Shown piece by piece: positions 26,353-34,483 of a DNA stretch of 52,735 nucleotides; position 1 is the first letter of the stretch; each line of letters starts with the position of its first letter. Source of the DNA: Acidimicrobiaceae bacterium (GTDB lineage: Bacteria; Actinomycetota; Acidimicrobiia; Acidimicrobiales; RAAP-2); contig DAHUZJ010000131.1 of NCBI GenBank assembly GCA_027306585.1, positions 1 to 52,735 on the forward strand, in the 5' to 3' direction. A model generated the notes under the pieces. It searched no databases. It saw only the letters and a list, made by a program, of their open reading frames with translations, and was not told the DNA's origin. The translations under genes and the position numbers were made by a program.

Positions 26353-27293
26353 CGTCCGGTGCCCCCGCGCCGTGCCGGCTCTTCGCCAGCGGGGCCTTCC
26401 GCTCCGAGGGCGACCACGGCGGCGGCGAAGTCGGCGAAGGCACCCGGATGGGTGAGGTGGGCGCCGTGACCGGCCGCCGGGATCTCCACGAGACGGCTGC
26501 CCGGGACGTTGGCCGCCAGCCACGCCACCGCCCGGCGCCGCCGCTCCTCGGTCACCTCGCCTCCGGAGCCGAAGACGGCCGGAACGGTGAGCGCTGCGAT
26601 GTCGAAGGGCGCCGGGGCGCCGCGACGCAGGGCGGCCAGCTCGGTGGCGAGGGCCGGGCCGTCGAGCCGGCGGGCGGTGCGCGCCGTCTCGGGGAGGCGG
26701 TCCCAGGCCGAGTCCCCGGCCATCCGCCGGAAGAACGCCTCGGCGGTCGCGCCGGGGTCGGGCGCCCGCACGTCGGCCAGGGGTGCCCCGTCCCGCCCGA
26801 AGCCGAGCCACGGGACGGGGGGCTCGAAGGCGCCCACGGCGGTGAAGGCCGTCGGGCGCGCCACGGCAGCGGCCAGGACGACCACTCCGCCCATGCTGTG
26901 CCCGACCGCTGCCACCCGGCGCCCGGTGGCCGCCGCCACGTCCAGGAGGTCCTCGACGTGGCCGGTGAGGCCGACGACGCCGCCCTCGCGAGAGCCCTGG
27001 TAGCCGCGGCGGTCGTACGCGAGCACCCGCCATGTGGTCGGCAGCCGCCGCATGGTGCGGGTGAAGCTCGCCGCCCGGTCGAGGCTCCCGTGCACGAGCA
27101 CGACGACCGGCGGGGGTTCGGCACCGGCGTGGGCGTCGCCGGCTGCGGGCACGCCGGCCACCGGTGCCCATGGCCGCTCGACGACGTGAAGGCCCGCGGG
27201 GAACGTGCCGCCCGCCGGGCGGGGCAGGGGCAGCGGGCCGGTGGCCGCCAGGGAGTCGGGGGCCGGCAAGGGGGCGGGCACGGAAGGCGCCAT
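26349..27293 (-). CDS. Alpha/beta hydrolase
   Basis: A 314-residue alpha/beta-hydrolase fold protein. The oxyanion strand is VVVLVHGSLD, the nucleophile elbow is VGHSMGGVVV, and the late catalytic His is in AGHGAHLTHP. AYDRRGYQGS is the usual second strand. It has a Pro-rich N-terminal extension of about 40 residues without a signal peptide. Substrate is unknown. It is the first gene of the hydrolase-epimerase-transporter operon, with a -10 box (TAACGT, 27303-27308) 9 nt upstream and divergent from kgd. Confidence 0.85.
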   Translation of the reverse strand: MAPSVPAPLPAPDSLAATGPLPLPRPAGGTFPAGLHVVERPWAPVAGVPAAGDAHAGAEPPPVVVLVHGSLDRAASFTRTMRRLPTTWRVLAYDRRGYQGSREGGVVGLTGHVEDLLDVAAATGRRVAAVGHSMGGVVVLAAAVARPTAFTAVGAFEPPVPWLGFGRDGAPLADVRAPDPGATAEAFFRRMAGDSAWDRLPETARTARRLDGPALATELAALRRGAPAPFDIAALTVPAVFGSGGEVTEERRRRAVAWLAANVPGSRLVEIPAAGHGAHLTHPGAFADFAAAVVALGAEGPAGEEPARRGGTGR

Positions 27294-27302
27294 GCCACAC
27301 GG

Positions 27303-27308
27303 ACGTTA
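27303..27308 (-). promoter_or_regulatory. -10 box of the hydrolase-epimerase-transporter operon
   Basis: TAACGT on the minus strand, 9 nt before ATG 27293. No Shine-Dalgarno sequence is seen. Confidence 0.4.
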
Positions 27309-27386
27309 CCGGCCGCCGTGGCCGGGCGGCGCGGGCCGAGCGCGGGCAACCGTCGCCGGAAAGCCCCCCACCCTGCACAACGCCGG

Positions 27387-27392
27387 TAGGGT
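27387..27392 (+). promoter_or_regulatory. -10 box of kgd
   Basis: TAGGGT ends 6 nt before ATG 27399, which places the transcription start at or next to the start codon. Confidence 0.5.
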
Positions 27393-27398
27393 GGTCCC

Positions 27399-30300
27399 AT
27401 GTCCGAAGTGCACAGTGGCGAACGCGCCCGTCCACCCCACGACGCGGGGAGGCCCGGATCAGGCGGCTCGTTCGGGCCCAACGCATGGCTCGTGGACGAC
27501 ATGTACGACCGGTTCCTCGCCGATCCCTCGTCGGTCGCCGACAGTTGGCGCGAGTTCTTCTCCGATTACCGTCCGGCCCCGCTCCCCGCACCGCCGGGGG
27601 TGGCGCCGGGAGCGGGTGCGCCGGCGACACCGGCACCGGCACCGGCACCGGCCGCCGCCGGTGCTCCCGGCACGGGTGCGCCCGGCGCGTGGGCACCCGG
27701 TGCCGCAACGAGCGCCGCCGGTGGCCCTGTCGCCGCCCCCCCGGCCCTTGCCGCCCCGGCGGTGCCCGGCGCGACGGCCAACGGCACGGCGACGGCCAAC
27801 GGCACGGCGACCGAGGCCGCTCCGGGCGGCACCGCCGGGGCGGCGGTGGCCGGCACTGCGCCGGTAGGAACTGCGGCGGCCGGCATCGTGCCCGAGGAGG
27901 CCGAGAGCCCGGTGCCCCTGCGCGGGGCGGCGTCGCGGATCGCCGCCAACATGGCGGCCAGCCTCGGCGTCCCGACGGCCACGAGCGTCCGGACCGTCCC
28001 CGCCAAGCTCCTCGAGATCAACCGCCAGGTCCTCAACGACCAGCTGGCGCGGACCACCGGGGCCAAGGTCAGCTTCACCCACCTCATCGGCTACGCCGTC
28101 GTCAAGGGCCTGCAGGCGGTGCCGGCGCTCAATGCCTCCTACGCCGAGCTGGAGGGCAAGGACGGCAAGCCCGGCCCGGCCATCGTGCGCCATCACCACG
28201 TCGGCCTCGGCCTCGCCGTCGACATCGAGCGGCCCGACGGGACCCGCACCCTCATGGTCCCGTGCGTCAAGGAGGCCGACAGCCTCGACTTCCGCTCGTT
28301 CGTCCTCGCCTACGAGGACCTGGTGCGCCGCGTCCACGGCGGCAAGGCCTCACCCGACGACTTCGCCGGCGTCACCGTCAGCCTGACGAACCCGGGCACT
28401 ATCGGCACCGTCCAGTCGGTGCCTCGGCTGATGCCCGGCCAGGGAGCCATCGTCGGCGTCGGCGCCCTCGGCTTCCCGCCAGGGTTCGAGGCAGCCGATC
28501 CCCGGTTGCTGGCCGACCTGGGCGTCGGCAAGGTGGTCACGCTGACCTCGACCTACGACCACCGGATCATCCAGGGCGCCGAGTCCGGCCTCTTCCTCGG
28601 CTACGTGGCCGGGTGCCTCACCGGTGAGCACGGCTTCTTCGACGACGTGTTCGCTTCGATGGGCATTCCCTACGAGCCGGCCCGGTGGCACAAGGACACG
28701 AACGCGTTGGAGGACGCCGAAGGGGAGCGCACTCGCGCCCGGAAGCAGGTGCACGTCCAGACCCTCATCAACATGTACCGCGTGCGCGGCCACCTCATGG
28801 CGCACCTCGACCCCCTCGACATGGAACCGCCAAGCCTCCACCCCGAGCTGGACCCGGCCACGTACGGCCTGACGATCTGGGACCTGGCGCGGAGCTTCCT
28901 GGCCGACGGCCTGGCGGGCCGGGACACGGCCACCCTCGACGAGATCCTGCACATCCTGCGCGAGGCGTACTGCCGGACGCTCGGGATCGAGTACATGCAC
29001 ATCCAGGACCCCGAGCAGAAGCGCTGGATCCAGGAGCACGTCGAGGGCCACCCGGTCGCCATCACGGCGGACGAGCAGCGCCACATCCTCGACCGCCTCA
29101 ACGCCGCCGAGGTGTTCGAGCGCTTCCTGCACACCCGCTACGTCGGGCAGAAGCGGTTCGGCCTCGAAGGCGCCGAGTCCCTCATCGTGATGCTCGACAC
29201 GCTGCTCGACGGGGCGGCGTCCTCGGGCACCTCCGAGGCCGTGCTGGGCATGGCGCACCGTGGCCGGCTCAACGTGCTGGCCAACATCGTGGGCAAGTCG
29301 TACCGGGAGATCTTCGAAGAGTTCGAGGGCAACCTCGACCCCGAGTCGGTGCAGGGCTCGGGCGACGTGAAGTACCACAAGGGTGCCGTCGGGAAGTTCT
29401 GCGGGGTGTCGGGGGTCGAGCTGCCCATCGCCATGGCCTCCAACCCCTCGCACCTCGAGGCCGTCGACCCGGTGGTCGAGGGCATGGCGCGGGCCAAGCA
29501 GGACCGGGTGCTGCCGCCCAGCGACGGCACCCAGGAGCGGCGCCCCTGGGACTCGATCCAGTTCCCGGTGCTGGCGGTGCTCGTCCACGGCGACGCGGCC
29601 TTCGCCGGCCAAGGCGTGGTGGCCGAGACGCTCAACCTCTCGGCCCTCTCGGGCTACCGCATCGGTGGGACCGTCCACATCGTCGTGAACAACCAGGTCG
29701 GCTTCACCACGTCGCCGCTCGCCGCCCGCTCGTCCGTCTATGCCACCGACGTGGCCAAGATGGTGCAGGCGCCCATTTTCCACGTGAACGGGGACGACCC
29801 GGAGGCGTGCGTGCAGGCCGCCCGCCTGGCGCTCGGCTTCCGCGAGGCGTTCCACAAGGACGTGGTGATCGACCTCGTCTGCTACCGCCGCCACGGGCAC
29901 AACGAGGGTGACGACCCCTCCTACACCCAGCCCCTCATGTACCAGCGGATCGACGCCAAGCGCTCGGTCCGCAAGCTGTACACCGAGACGCTGGTGCGGC
30001 GCGGCGACATCACCCTGGAGGAAGCCGAGCAGGCGCTCGACGACTTCAACGCCCGACTCCAGGCCGCCCTCGACGAGGTGCGCGCCGAGGCGCCGCCCCC
30101 GCCGCCGCGCGTGCCGGCGATCGACCGCTTCGGTCCCGAGGTCCCACACCTCGAGACCGGCGTGCCTGCCGAGCTGTTGGACCGCCTCGCCCGGGACACG
30201 ACCGCCGTCCCGGAAGGCTTCACGCTGCACCCGAAGCTGGTGCGCCAGTTCGCCCAGCGCGACGAGCTCGTCGCCGGCGGCCACGTCGACTGGGCGCTGG

Positions 30301-31379
30301 CCGAGCAGCTGGCCATCGGCTCGCTGCTCGTCGAGGGCACCGACGTCCGTCTCACGGGCCAGGACAGCCGGCGGGGCACGTTCAGCCACCGTCACGCCGT
30401 CCTCGTCGACTACACGACGGGCGAGCAGTACGTGCCGCTGGCCCACCTCGACGCGCTCGCCGGTGACGAGCGCCTGGGCTGGTTCACCGTGCGGGACTCG
30501 CTCCTGTCCGAGTACGCCGCGCTCGGGTTCGAGTACGGCTACTCGGTCGAGGCGCCCGACACCCTGGTGTGCTGGGAGGCCCAGTTCGGCGACTTCGTGA
30601 ACGGCGCCGAGATCATCATCGACAACTTCATCGTCGCCGCCGAGGACAAGTGGGGCCAGCATGCGGGCCTGACCCTTCTCTTGCCCCACGGCTACGAGGG
30701 CCAGGGGCCCGAGCACTCCTCGGCCCGCATCGAGCGGTTCTTGTCGCTGGCCGCGCGGGGCAACCTCCGGGTGGTGGTGCCGTCGACCGCTGCGCAGTAC
30801 TTCCACCTGCTGCGCTCGCAGGCGCGGCGGGTGCCCGCCACCCCACTCGTGGTCGTCACGCCCAAGTCGATGCTGCGGGCGCCGGCCTCTCGCTCGCCGC
30901 TCGCCACACTGGCGACTGGCTCGTTCGCCGAGGTCGTCGACGACCCCGGGGTCGCCGACCCCGGGGCGGTGCGGCGGGTCGTCCTGGCCAGCGGGAAGGT
31001 GGCCCACGAGGCGATGCACCGGCGCGACCAGCGGCGCCAGGGCGCCGGTCCCGAACCCGTGTCGGCACCGGAGCGCCGCTCGCCGCACCCTGCCGACGCG
31101 GTGGCCGTCGTCCGGGTCGAGCAGCTCTACCCGTGGCCCGAGCGGCTTCTCGGCGACGTCTTCGAGCGGTACCCGTCGGCGACCGAGGTGGTCTGGCTGC
31201 AGGAGGAGCCCGAGAACATGGGGGCGTGGTCGTTCGTGCACGCCCGGCTCCATCGGATCTTGCGAGAGCGATACCGGCTCCTCCACGTCAGCCGGGCCGA
31301 GTCCGCCAGCCCGGCGACCGGTAGCGGCGCCCTGCACCAGCTGGAGCAGGCCGACCTCCTCGACCGTGCCATCGGCTGA
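27399..31379 (+). CDS. kgd: Multifunctional 2-oxoglutarate decarboxylase/dehydrogenase (Kgd, SucA with fused E2 domain)
   Basis: Carries out the E1 and E2 steps of the actinobacterial 2-oxoglutarate dehydrogenase complex in the TCA cycle. Order in 1326 residues: N-terminal OdhA helix (NAWLVDDMYDRFLADPSSV), an Ala/Pro/Gly-rich linker (about 65-165), the acyltransferase domain (about 170-400) with the catalytic TYDHRIIQGAESG near 385, then the ThDP-dependent E1 (about 410-1326). E1 marks include MAHRGRLNVLANIVGKSYRE, NGDDPEACVQAARLALGFRE, CYRRHGHNEGDDPSYTQP and the QEEPENMGAW ending. No lipoyl domain is present, as in Mycobacterium Kgd and Corynebacterium OdhA, where lipoate is supplied by another subunit. 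The linker holds near-duplicate ATANGTATANGT units. Confidence 0.97.
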   Translation: MSEVHSGERARPPHDAGRPGSGGSFGPNAWLVDDMYDRFLADPSSVADSWREFFSDYRPAPLPAPPGVAPGAGAPATPAPAPAPAAAGAPGTGAPGAWAPGAATSAAGGPVAAPPALAAPAVPGATANGTATANGTATEAAPGGTAGAAVAGTAPVGTAAAGIVPEEAESPVPLRGAASRIAANMAASLGVPTATSVRTVPAKLLEINRQVLNDQLARTTGAKVSFTHLIGYAVVKGLQAVPALNASYAELEGKDGKPGPAIVRHHHVGLGLAVDIERPDGTRTLMVPCVKEADSLDFRSFVLAYEDLVRRVHGGKASPDDFAGVTVSLTNPGTIGTVQSVPRLMPGQGAIVGVGALGFPPGFEAADPRLLADLGVGKVVTLTSTYDHRIIQGAESGLFLGYVAGCLTGEHGFFDDVFASMGIPYEPARWHKDTNALEDAEGERTRARKQVHVQTLINMYRVRGHLMAHLDPLDMEPPSLHPELDPATYGLTIWDLARSFLADGLAGRDTATLDEILHILREAYCRTLGIEYMHIQDPEQKRWIQEHVEGHPVAITADEQRHILDRLNAAEVFERFLHTRYVGQKRFGLEGAESLIVMLDTLLDGAASSGTSEAVLGMAHRGRLNVLANIVGKSYREIFEEFEGNLDPESVQGSGDVKYHKGAVGKFCGVSGVELPIAMASNPSHLEAVDPVVEGMARAKQDRVLPPSDGTQERRPWDSIQFPVLAVLVHGDAAFAGQGVVAETLNLSALSGYRIGGTVHIVVNNQVGFTTSPLAARSSVYATDVAKMVQAPIFHVNGDDPEACVQAARLALGFREAFHKDVVIDLVCYRRHGHNEGDDPSYTQPLMYQRIDAKRSVRKLYTETLVRRGDITLEEAEQALDDFNARLQAALDEVRAEAPPPPPRVPAIDRFGPEVPHLETGVPAELLDRLARDTTAVPEGFTLHPKLVRQFAQRDELVAGGHVDWALAEQLAIGSLLVEGTDVRLTGQDSRRGTFSHRHAVLVDYTTGEQYVPLAHLDALAGDERLGWFTVRDSLLSEYAALGFEYGYSVEAPDTLVCWEAQFGDFVNGAEIIIDNFIVAAEDKWGQHAGLTLLLPHGYEGQGPEHSSARIERFLSLAARGNLRVVVPSTAAQYFHLLRSQARRVPATPLVVVTPKSMLRAPASRSPLATLATGSFAEVVDDPGVADPGAVRRVVLASGKVAHEAMHRRDQRRQGAGPEPVSAPERRSPHPADAVAVVRVEQLYPWPERLLGDVFERYPSATEVVWLQEEPENMGAWSFVHARLHRILRERYRLLHVSRAESASPATGSGALHQLEQADLLDRAIG

Positions 31380-31409
31380 GCGGGCGCAAGGCGCCAGACG
31401 GGACCGCCC

Positions 31410-33203
31410 GTGAGCCAGCAGCGGGTGGTCGTCGTCGACGGCTCCAATCTCGCCACCGAAGGGCGGACGACGCCGAGCCTCCAACAGCTCGACGAAGCCG
31501 TCCGCGCCTACGCCGAGGAGGACCCCGAGGCGGAGATCGTGGTGGTGGTCGACGCCTCGTTCGAGCACCGGGTGGACTCAACCGAACGGGCGGCGCTCGA
31601 AGAGGCGGAACTGCACGGCGAGGTGGTGTCGCCGCCGGCCGGGGCCATCGGCCGCGGGGACGCCTTCGTGCTGCGGATCGCCGAGCGGTCCGGTGCCGCC
31701 GTGCTGTCCAACGACTCCTTTCAGGAGTTCCATGCCGAGCACCCGTGGCTGTTCGACGAGGGGCGGCTGATCGGCGGCAAGCCGGTGCCTGGCATCGGCT
31801 GGATCTTCACTCCCCGCATCCCGGTCCGGGGCCCGAAGAGCAGGCAGGCGACGGCCCGCGCCCGGCGCGCCGGCGCGGCGGAGCTGTCGGCGCCCGACAA
31901 GGCGGCCGAACTGGCCAAGGCGGCCCGCAAGGCGGCGGCGGCCCGAATGGCCGTGCTGCCCGACGGGACGGCGCCGAAGGTGGGCGACGTGTGGCTGCCG
32001 GCGCCGCCGTCGGGTGGCCCGGCCGCGCCGGCCAAGCGCAAGCGGGCGGCCGAGGTCGCCGGGCCGGTCGAGGCGGCCGAGATGGCCGAGGTGGCCGAGG
32101 TCGAGCCGACGGGACGGGGCAAGAAGGCCGCCACCAAGAAAGCCGCCGCCACCAAGAAGGCCGCCACCAAGAAGGCCGCCGCCACCAAGAAGGTCGCCCC
32201 GACCAAGAAGGCCGCCGCCATTGCGGCCGTCGCCGCCACACCGGCCGGTGGCGGGACCGAGGCCACACCCGCGCTCGCCCCCGGGAAGAGGGTGCGGGGC
32301 AAGAAGGCCGCGGCGAAGAAGGTGACCGCCGCGCCCGACGCTGTCGCTGCGGCCGCCGCCCCCGAGGCCGAAGCCGGGGTCACCGGCACCGGCGAGCCCG
32401 ATGTGGTTGCCGAGCCGGCCGAGCCGGCCGAGCCGGCCAGAGCCGTCAAGGCGGCACGAACCGGCAAGCGGGCTGCGGCAGCGAAGAAGGCCGCCCCGAA
32501 GGAGCCCGCGGTGCCCGCCGCGGAGCCCGGAGCCGGGGTCGCGCCCGGGGCCGAGGCACCCGCGGCGCCGGCCAAGAAGCGGGCGGGACGGTCGAGGAAG
32601 GCGGCGGCTGTCGCGCCGGCCGAACCCGCGGTGCTCCCTGGTGCCGCGCCGGCCGCCACGCTGCCGGTACGCCCCGACCGAGCTGCGGCCAGCCGATCGC
32701 GTGCTCGGGAGGATCCTGCCCTGCGGGAGGCCATCGACGAGGCGACCGCCGAGGCGCTGCACCCGGTGGTCGAGCAGGGACCGGAGCCGGTCACCGCCGC
32801 CGCGCCAGCGGGTGCGAACGGCGCCACCGAGGAAGCGCGGGACGGGAAGGCCGGCCGCCGCCGGAGGCGCCGAGCGGTCACCCCCCCACCGGCCGTGAAC
32901 GAGCCGCTCGCCTTCATCACGTTCGTGGCCACGTTCCCGGTCGGGAGCGAGCTCGACGGAGAGGTGGTGTCGTTCACCTCCCACGGCGCAATGGTGGACG
33001 TTCCGCTGCCCAGCGGCGAGACGCTGCACTGCTACATCCCGCTGACGTCGATGGGGGAGCCACCACCGACCAAGGCCCGGCAGATGCTCTCGCGTGGCGA
33101 GCGGCGGCCGTTCGTGCTGACGGGCCTCGACCCGTCCCGCCGAGTCGCCGAGCTCGCTCTTCCGGGCGTGGCGCTGGCTGCGCCGGCGGGCGCCACCACC
33201 TGA
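31410..33203 (+). CDS. NYN/Zc3h12a-like ribonuclease fused to a Lys/Ala-rich region and an S1-like RNA-binding domain
   Basis: Three parts in 597 residues. Residues 1-150 resemble a PIN/NYN endoribonuclease: VVVVDGSNL with D10 and N13, VVVVDASFEH, then GRGDAFVLRIAERSGAAVLS and SNDSFQEF, the acidic residues expected for metal-dependent RNA cleavage. Residues 150-480 are low-complexity, rich in Lys/Ala/Thr/Pro, including KKAATKKAAATKK repeats like histone H1. Residues 490-590 resemble an S1/OB RNA-binding domain (VGSELDGEVVSFTSHGAMVDV). The GTG lies 30 nt after kgd. The order suggests an RNase tethered to RNA or nucleoid through its tail and S1 domain. Domain calls are from motif reading only. 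Confidence 0.75.
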   Translation: MSQQRVVVVDGSNLATEGRTTPSLQQLDEAVRAYAEEDPEAEIVVVVDASFEHRVDSTERAALEEAELHGEVVSPPAGAIGRGDAFVLRIAERSGAAVLSNDSFQEFHAEHPWLFDEGRLIGGKPVPGIGWIFTPRIPVRGPKSRQATARARRAGAAELSAPDKAAELAKAARKAAAARMAVLPDGTAPKVGDVWLPAPPSGGPAAPAKRKRAAEVAGPVEAAEMAEVAEVEPTGRGKKAATKKAAATKKAATKKAAATKKVAPTKKAAAIAAVAATPAGGGTEATPALAPGKRVRGKKAAAKKVTAAPDAVAAAAAPEAEAGVTGTGEPDVVAEPAEPAEPARAVKAARTGKRAAAAKKAAPKEPAVPAAEPGAGVAPGAEAPAAPAKKRAGRSRKAAAVAPAEPAVLPGAAPAATLPVRPDRAAASRSRAREDPALREAIDEATAEALHPVVEQGPEPVTAAAPAGANGATEEARDGKAGRRRRRRAVTPPPAVNEPLAFITFVATFPVGSELDGEVVSFTSHGAMVDVPLPSGETLHCYIPLTSMGEPPPTKARQMLSRGERRPFVLTGLDPSRRVAELALPGVALAAPAGATT

Positions 33204-33261
33204 CGGCGAGCCGGTGACGGCCGGCCGGCCGTCGGACCCGCGGGCGGTAACGTCTCGCCTC

Positions 33262-33684
33262 GTGCGCCCCGAGGACTTCCTGCCGCATCGAGACCCCTTC
33301 TTGTTCGTGTCGGAGATCGTCTCGGTGACGCCCGCCGAGCACGCGATTGGGCGCTGGCACCTGACCGGGAAGGAGCCCTTCTTCGCCGGGCACTTCCCCG
33401 GGCGGCCCACGCTTCCCGGGGTGCTCATGGTCGAGTCGCTGGCCCAGCTCGGGGGCATCGCCGTGCTCGCCGACGAGCGCTACTCCGGCAAGCTGCCCCT
33501 GTTCGGCGGGATCGAGAAGGCCCGCTTTCGGCGCCAGGTCGTCCCTGGCGACACCCTCGAGCTCGAGGTCACCATGGGCCGCCTCTCGGCCCGCGCCGGT
33601 ACCGGGCACGGGCGCGCCCACGTCGGCGGGGCAACCGCATGCGAGGCCGACCTGCTGTTCGTCCTTGTCGACCGGGAGGGCTGA
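33262..33684 (+). CDS. fabZ: 3-hydroxyacyl-ACP dehydratase FabZ-like (hotdog fold)
   Basis: Dehydrates 3-hydroxyacyl-ACP in fatty acid elongation. The 140-residue product has the FabZ opening (FLPHRDPFLFVSEI), the active-site His in EPFFAGHFPGRPTLPGVLM and the catalytic Glu in MVESLAQLGG. The GTG at 33262 gives the usual N-terminus and has TAACGT (33248-33253) 8 nt upstream; an earlier GTG at 33214 would add 16 unconserved residues. No other fatty-acid gene is close, and it precedes xth by 4 nt. The actinobacterial type II system is otherwise outside the window, so the acyl chain used is unknown. Confidence 0.87.
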   Translation: MRPEDFLPHRDPFLFVSEIVSVTPAEHAIGRWHLTGKEPFFAGHFPGRPTLPGVLMVESLAQLGGIAVLADERYSGKLPLFGGIEKARFRRQVVPGDTLELEVTMGRLSARAGTGHGRAHVGGATACEADLLFVLVDREG

Positions 33685-33688
33685 CCGG

Positions 33689-34474
33689 GTGCGCCTGGCG
33701 ACCTGGAACGTGAACTCGCTGGGGGCACGGCTGCCCCTCGTGCTGGAGTGGATGGCTGCCAACGAGCCGGACATCCTGTGCCTGCAGGAGACCAAGCTGG
33801 CGGACGACGCCTTCCCGGCTGCCACCTTCGCCGACCTCGGCTACGAGTCCGTGCACCACGGCGACGGCCGGTGGAACGGGGTGGCGGTGCTGAGCCGGGT
33901 CGGCCTGGAGCGGCCGTCTTGCGGCATGGGCGACGCCTACGACGTCCACGGCTGCCGCCTGCTGGCGGCCACCTGTGCCGGCATCCGCGTCCACTCCGTG
34001 TACGTGCCCAATGGGCGGAGCGTGGGCAGCGAGCACTACCTCACCAAGCTCGACTGGCTGGCGCGCTTACGGGAGTACCTCGCCGAGCAGTACGACCCGG
34101 GGGACGCGGTCGCCATGTGCGGGGACTTCAACGTGGCCCCGACCGACGACGACGTGTGGGACCCGGCACAGTTCGTCGGCTCCACGCACGTCAGCGAGCC
34201 CGAGCGGGCTGCTCTCGGCGCCATCCTCGACTGGGGCTTGGAGGACGCCTTCCGCCGTTTCCACCCCGGCGGGCACGTGTTCACGTGGTGGGACTATCGG
34301 GCGGGCAGCTTCCACAAAGGCCAGGGCATGCGCATCGACCTGGTGCTCCTGTCGAAGAGCCTGTCGGGCCGGTGCCGATCGGTGGAGGTCGATCGGGACG
34401 CCCGCAAGAAGAGCCCGGCCGGCAACAAGCCCTCCGACCACACGGTGGTGGTGGCCGAGCTGGCCGACGCCTGA
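33689..34474 (+). CDS. xth: Exodeoxyribonuclease III / AP endonuclease (Xth)
   Basis: Cuts DNA at abasic sites during base excision repair. The 261-residue length is normal. Catalytic motifs are all present: ATWNVNSL (Asn), LCLQETKLADD (metal-binding Glu), MCGDFNVAPTDDDV (Asp/Asn), GMRIDLVLLS (Asp) and KPSDHTVVV (Asp-His). GTG 33689 starts right at the conserved first strand. The four-nt gap to fabZ suggests a shared transcript. Confidence 0.94.
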   Translation: MRLATWNVNSLGARLPLVLEWMAANEPDILCLQETKLADDAFPAATFADLGYESVHHGDGRWNGVAVLSRVGLERPSCGMGDAYDVHGCRLLAATCAGIRVHSVYVPNGRSVGSEHYLTKLDWLARLREYLAEQYDPGDAVAMCGDFNVAPTDDDVWDPAQFVGSTHVSEPERAALGAILDWGLEDAFRRFHPGGHVFTWWDYRAGSFHKGQGMRIDLVLLSKSLSGRCRSVEVDRDARKKSPAGNKPSDHTVVVAELADA

Positions 34475-34483
34475 CGGGCCGGG

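Noticed and set aside
28350-31568. A 1072-codon minus-strand open frame opposite kgd
   Set aside because: It is the antisense shadow of kgd: composition is Val/Leu/His/Gly/Arg-rich with no motif, while the plus strand gives a complete known enzyme.
31578-33458. A 626-codon minus-strand frame opposite the NYN-S1 gene
   Set aside because: Gly/Arg repeats mirror the Lys/Ala-coding strand; no independent motif.
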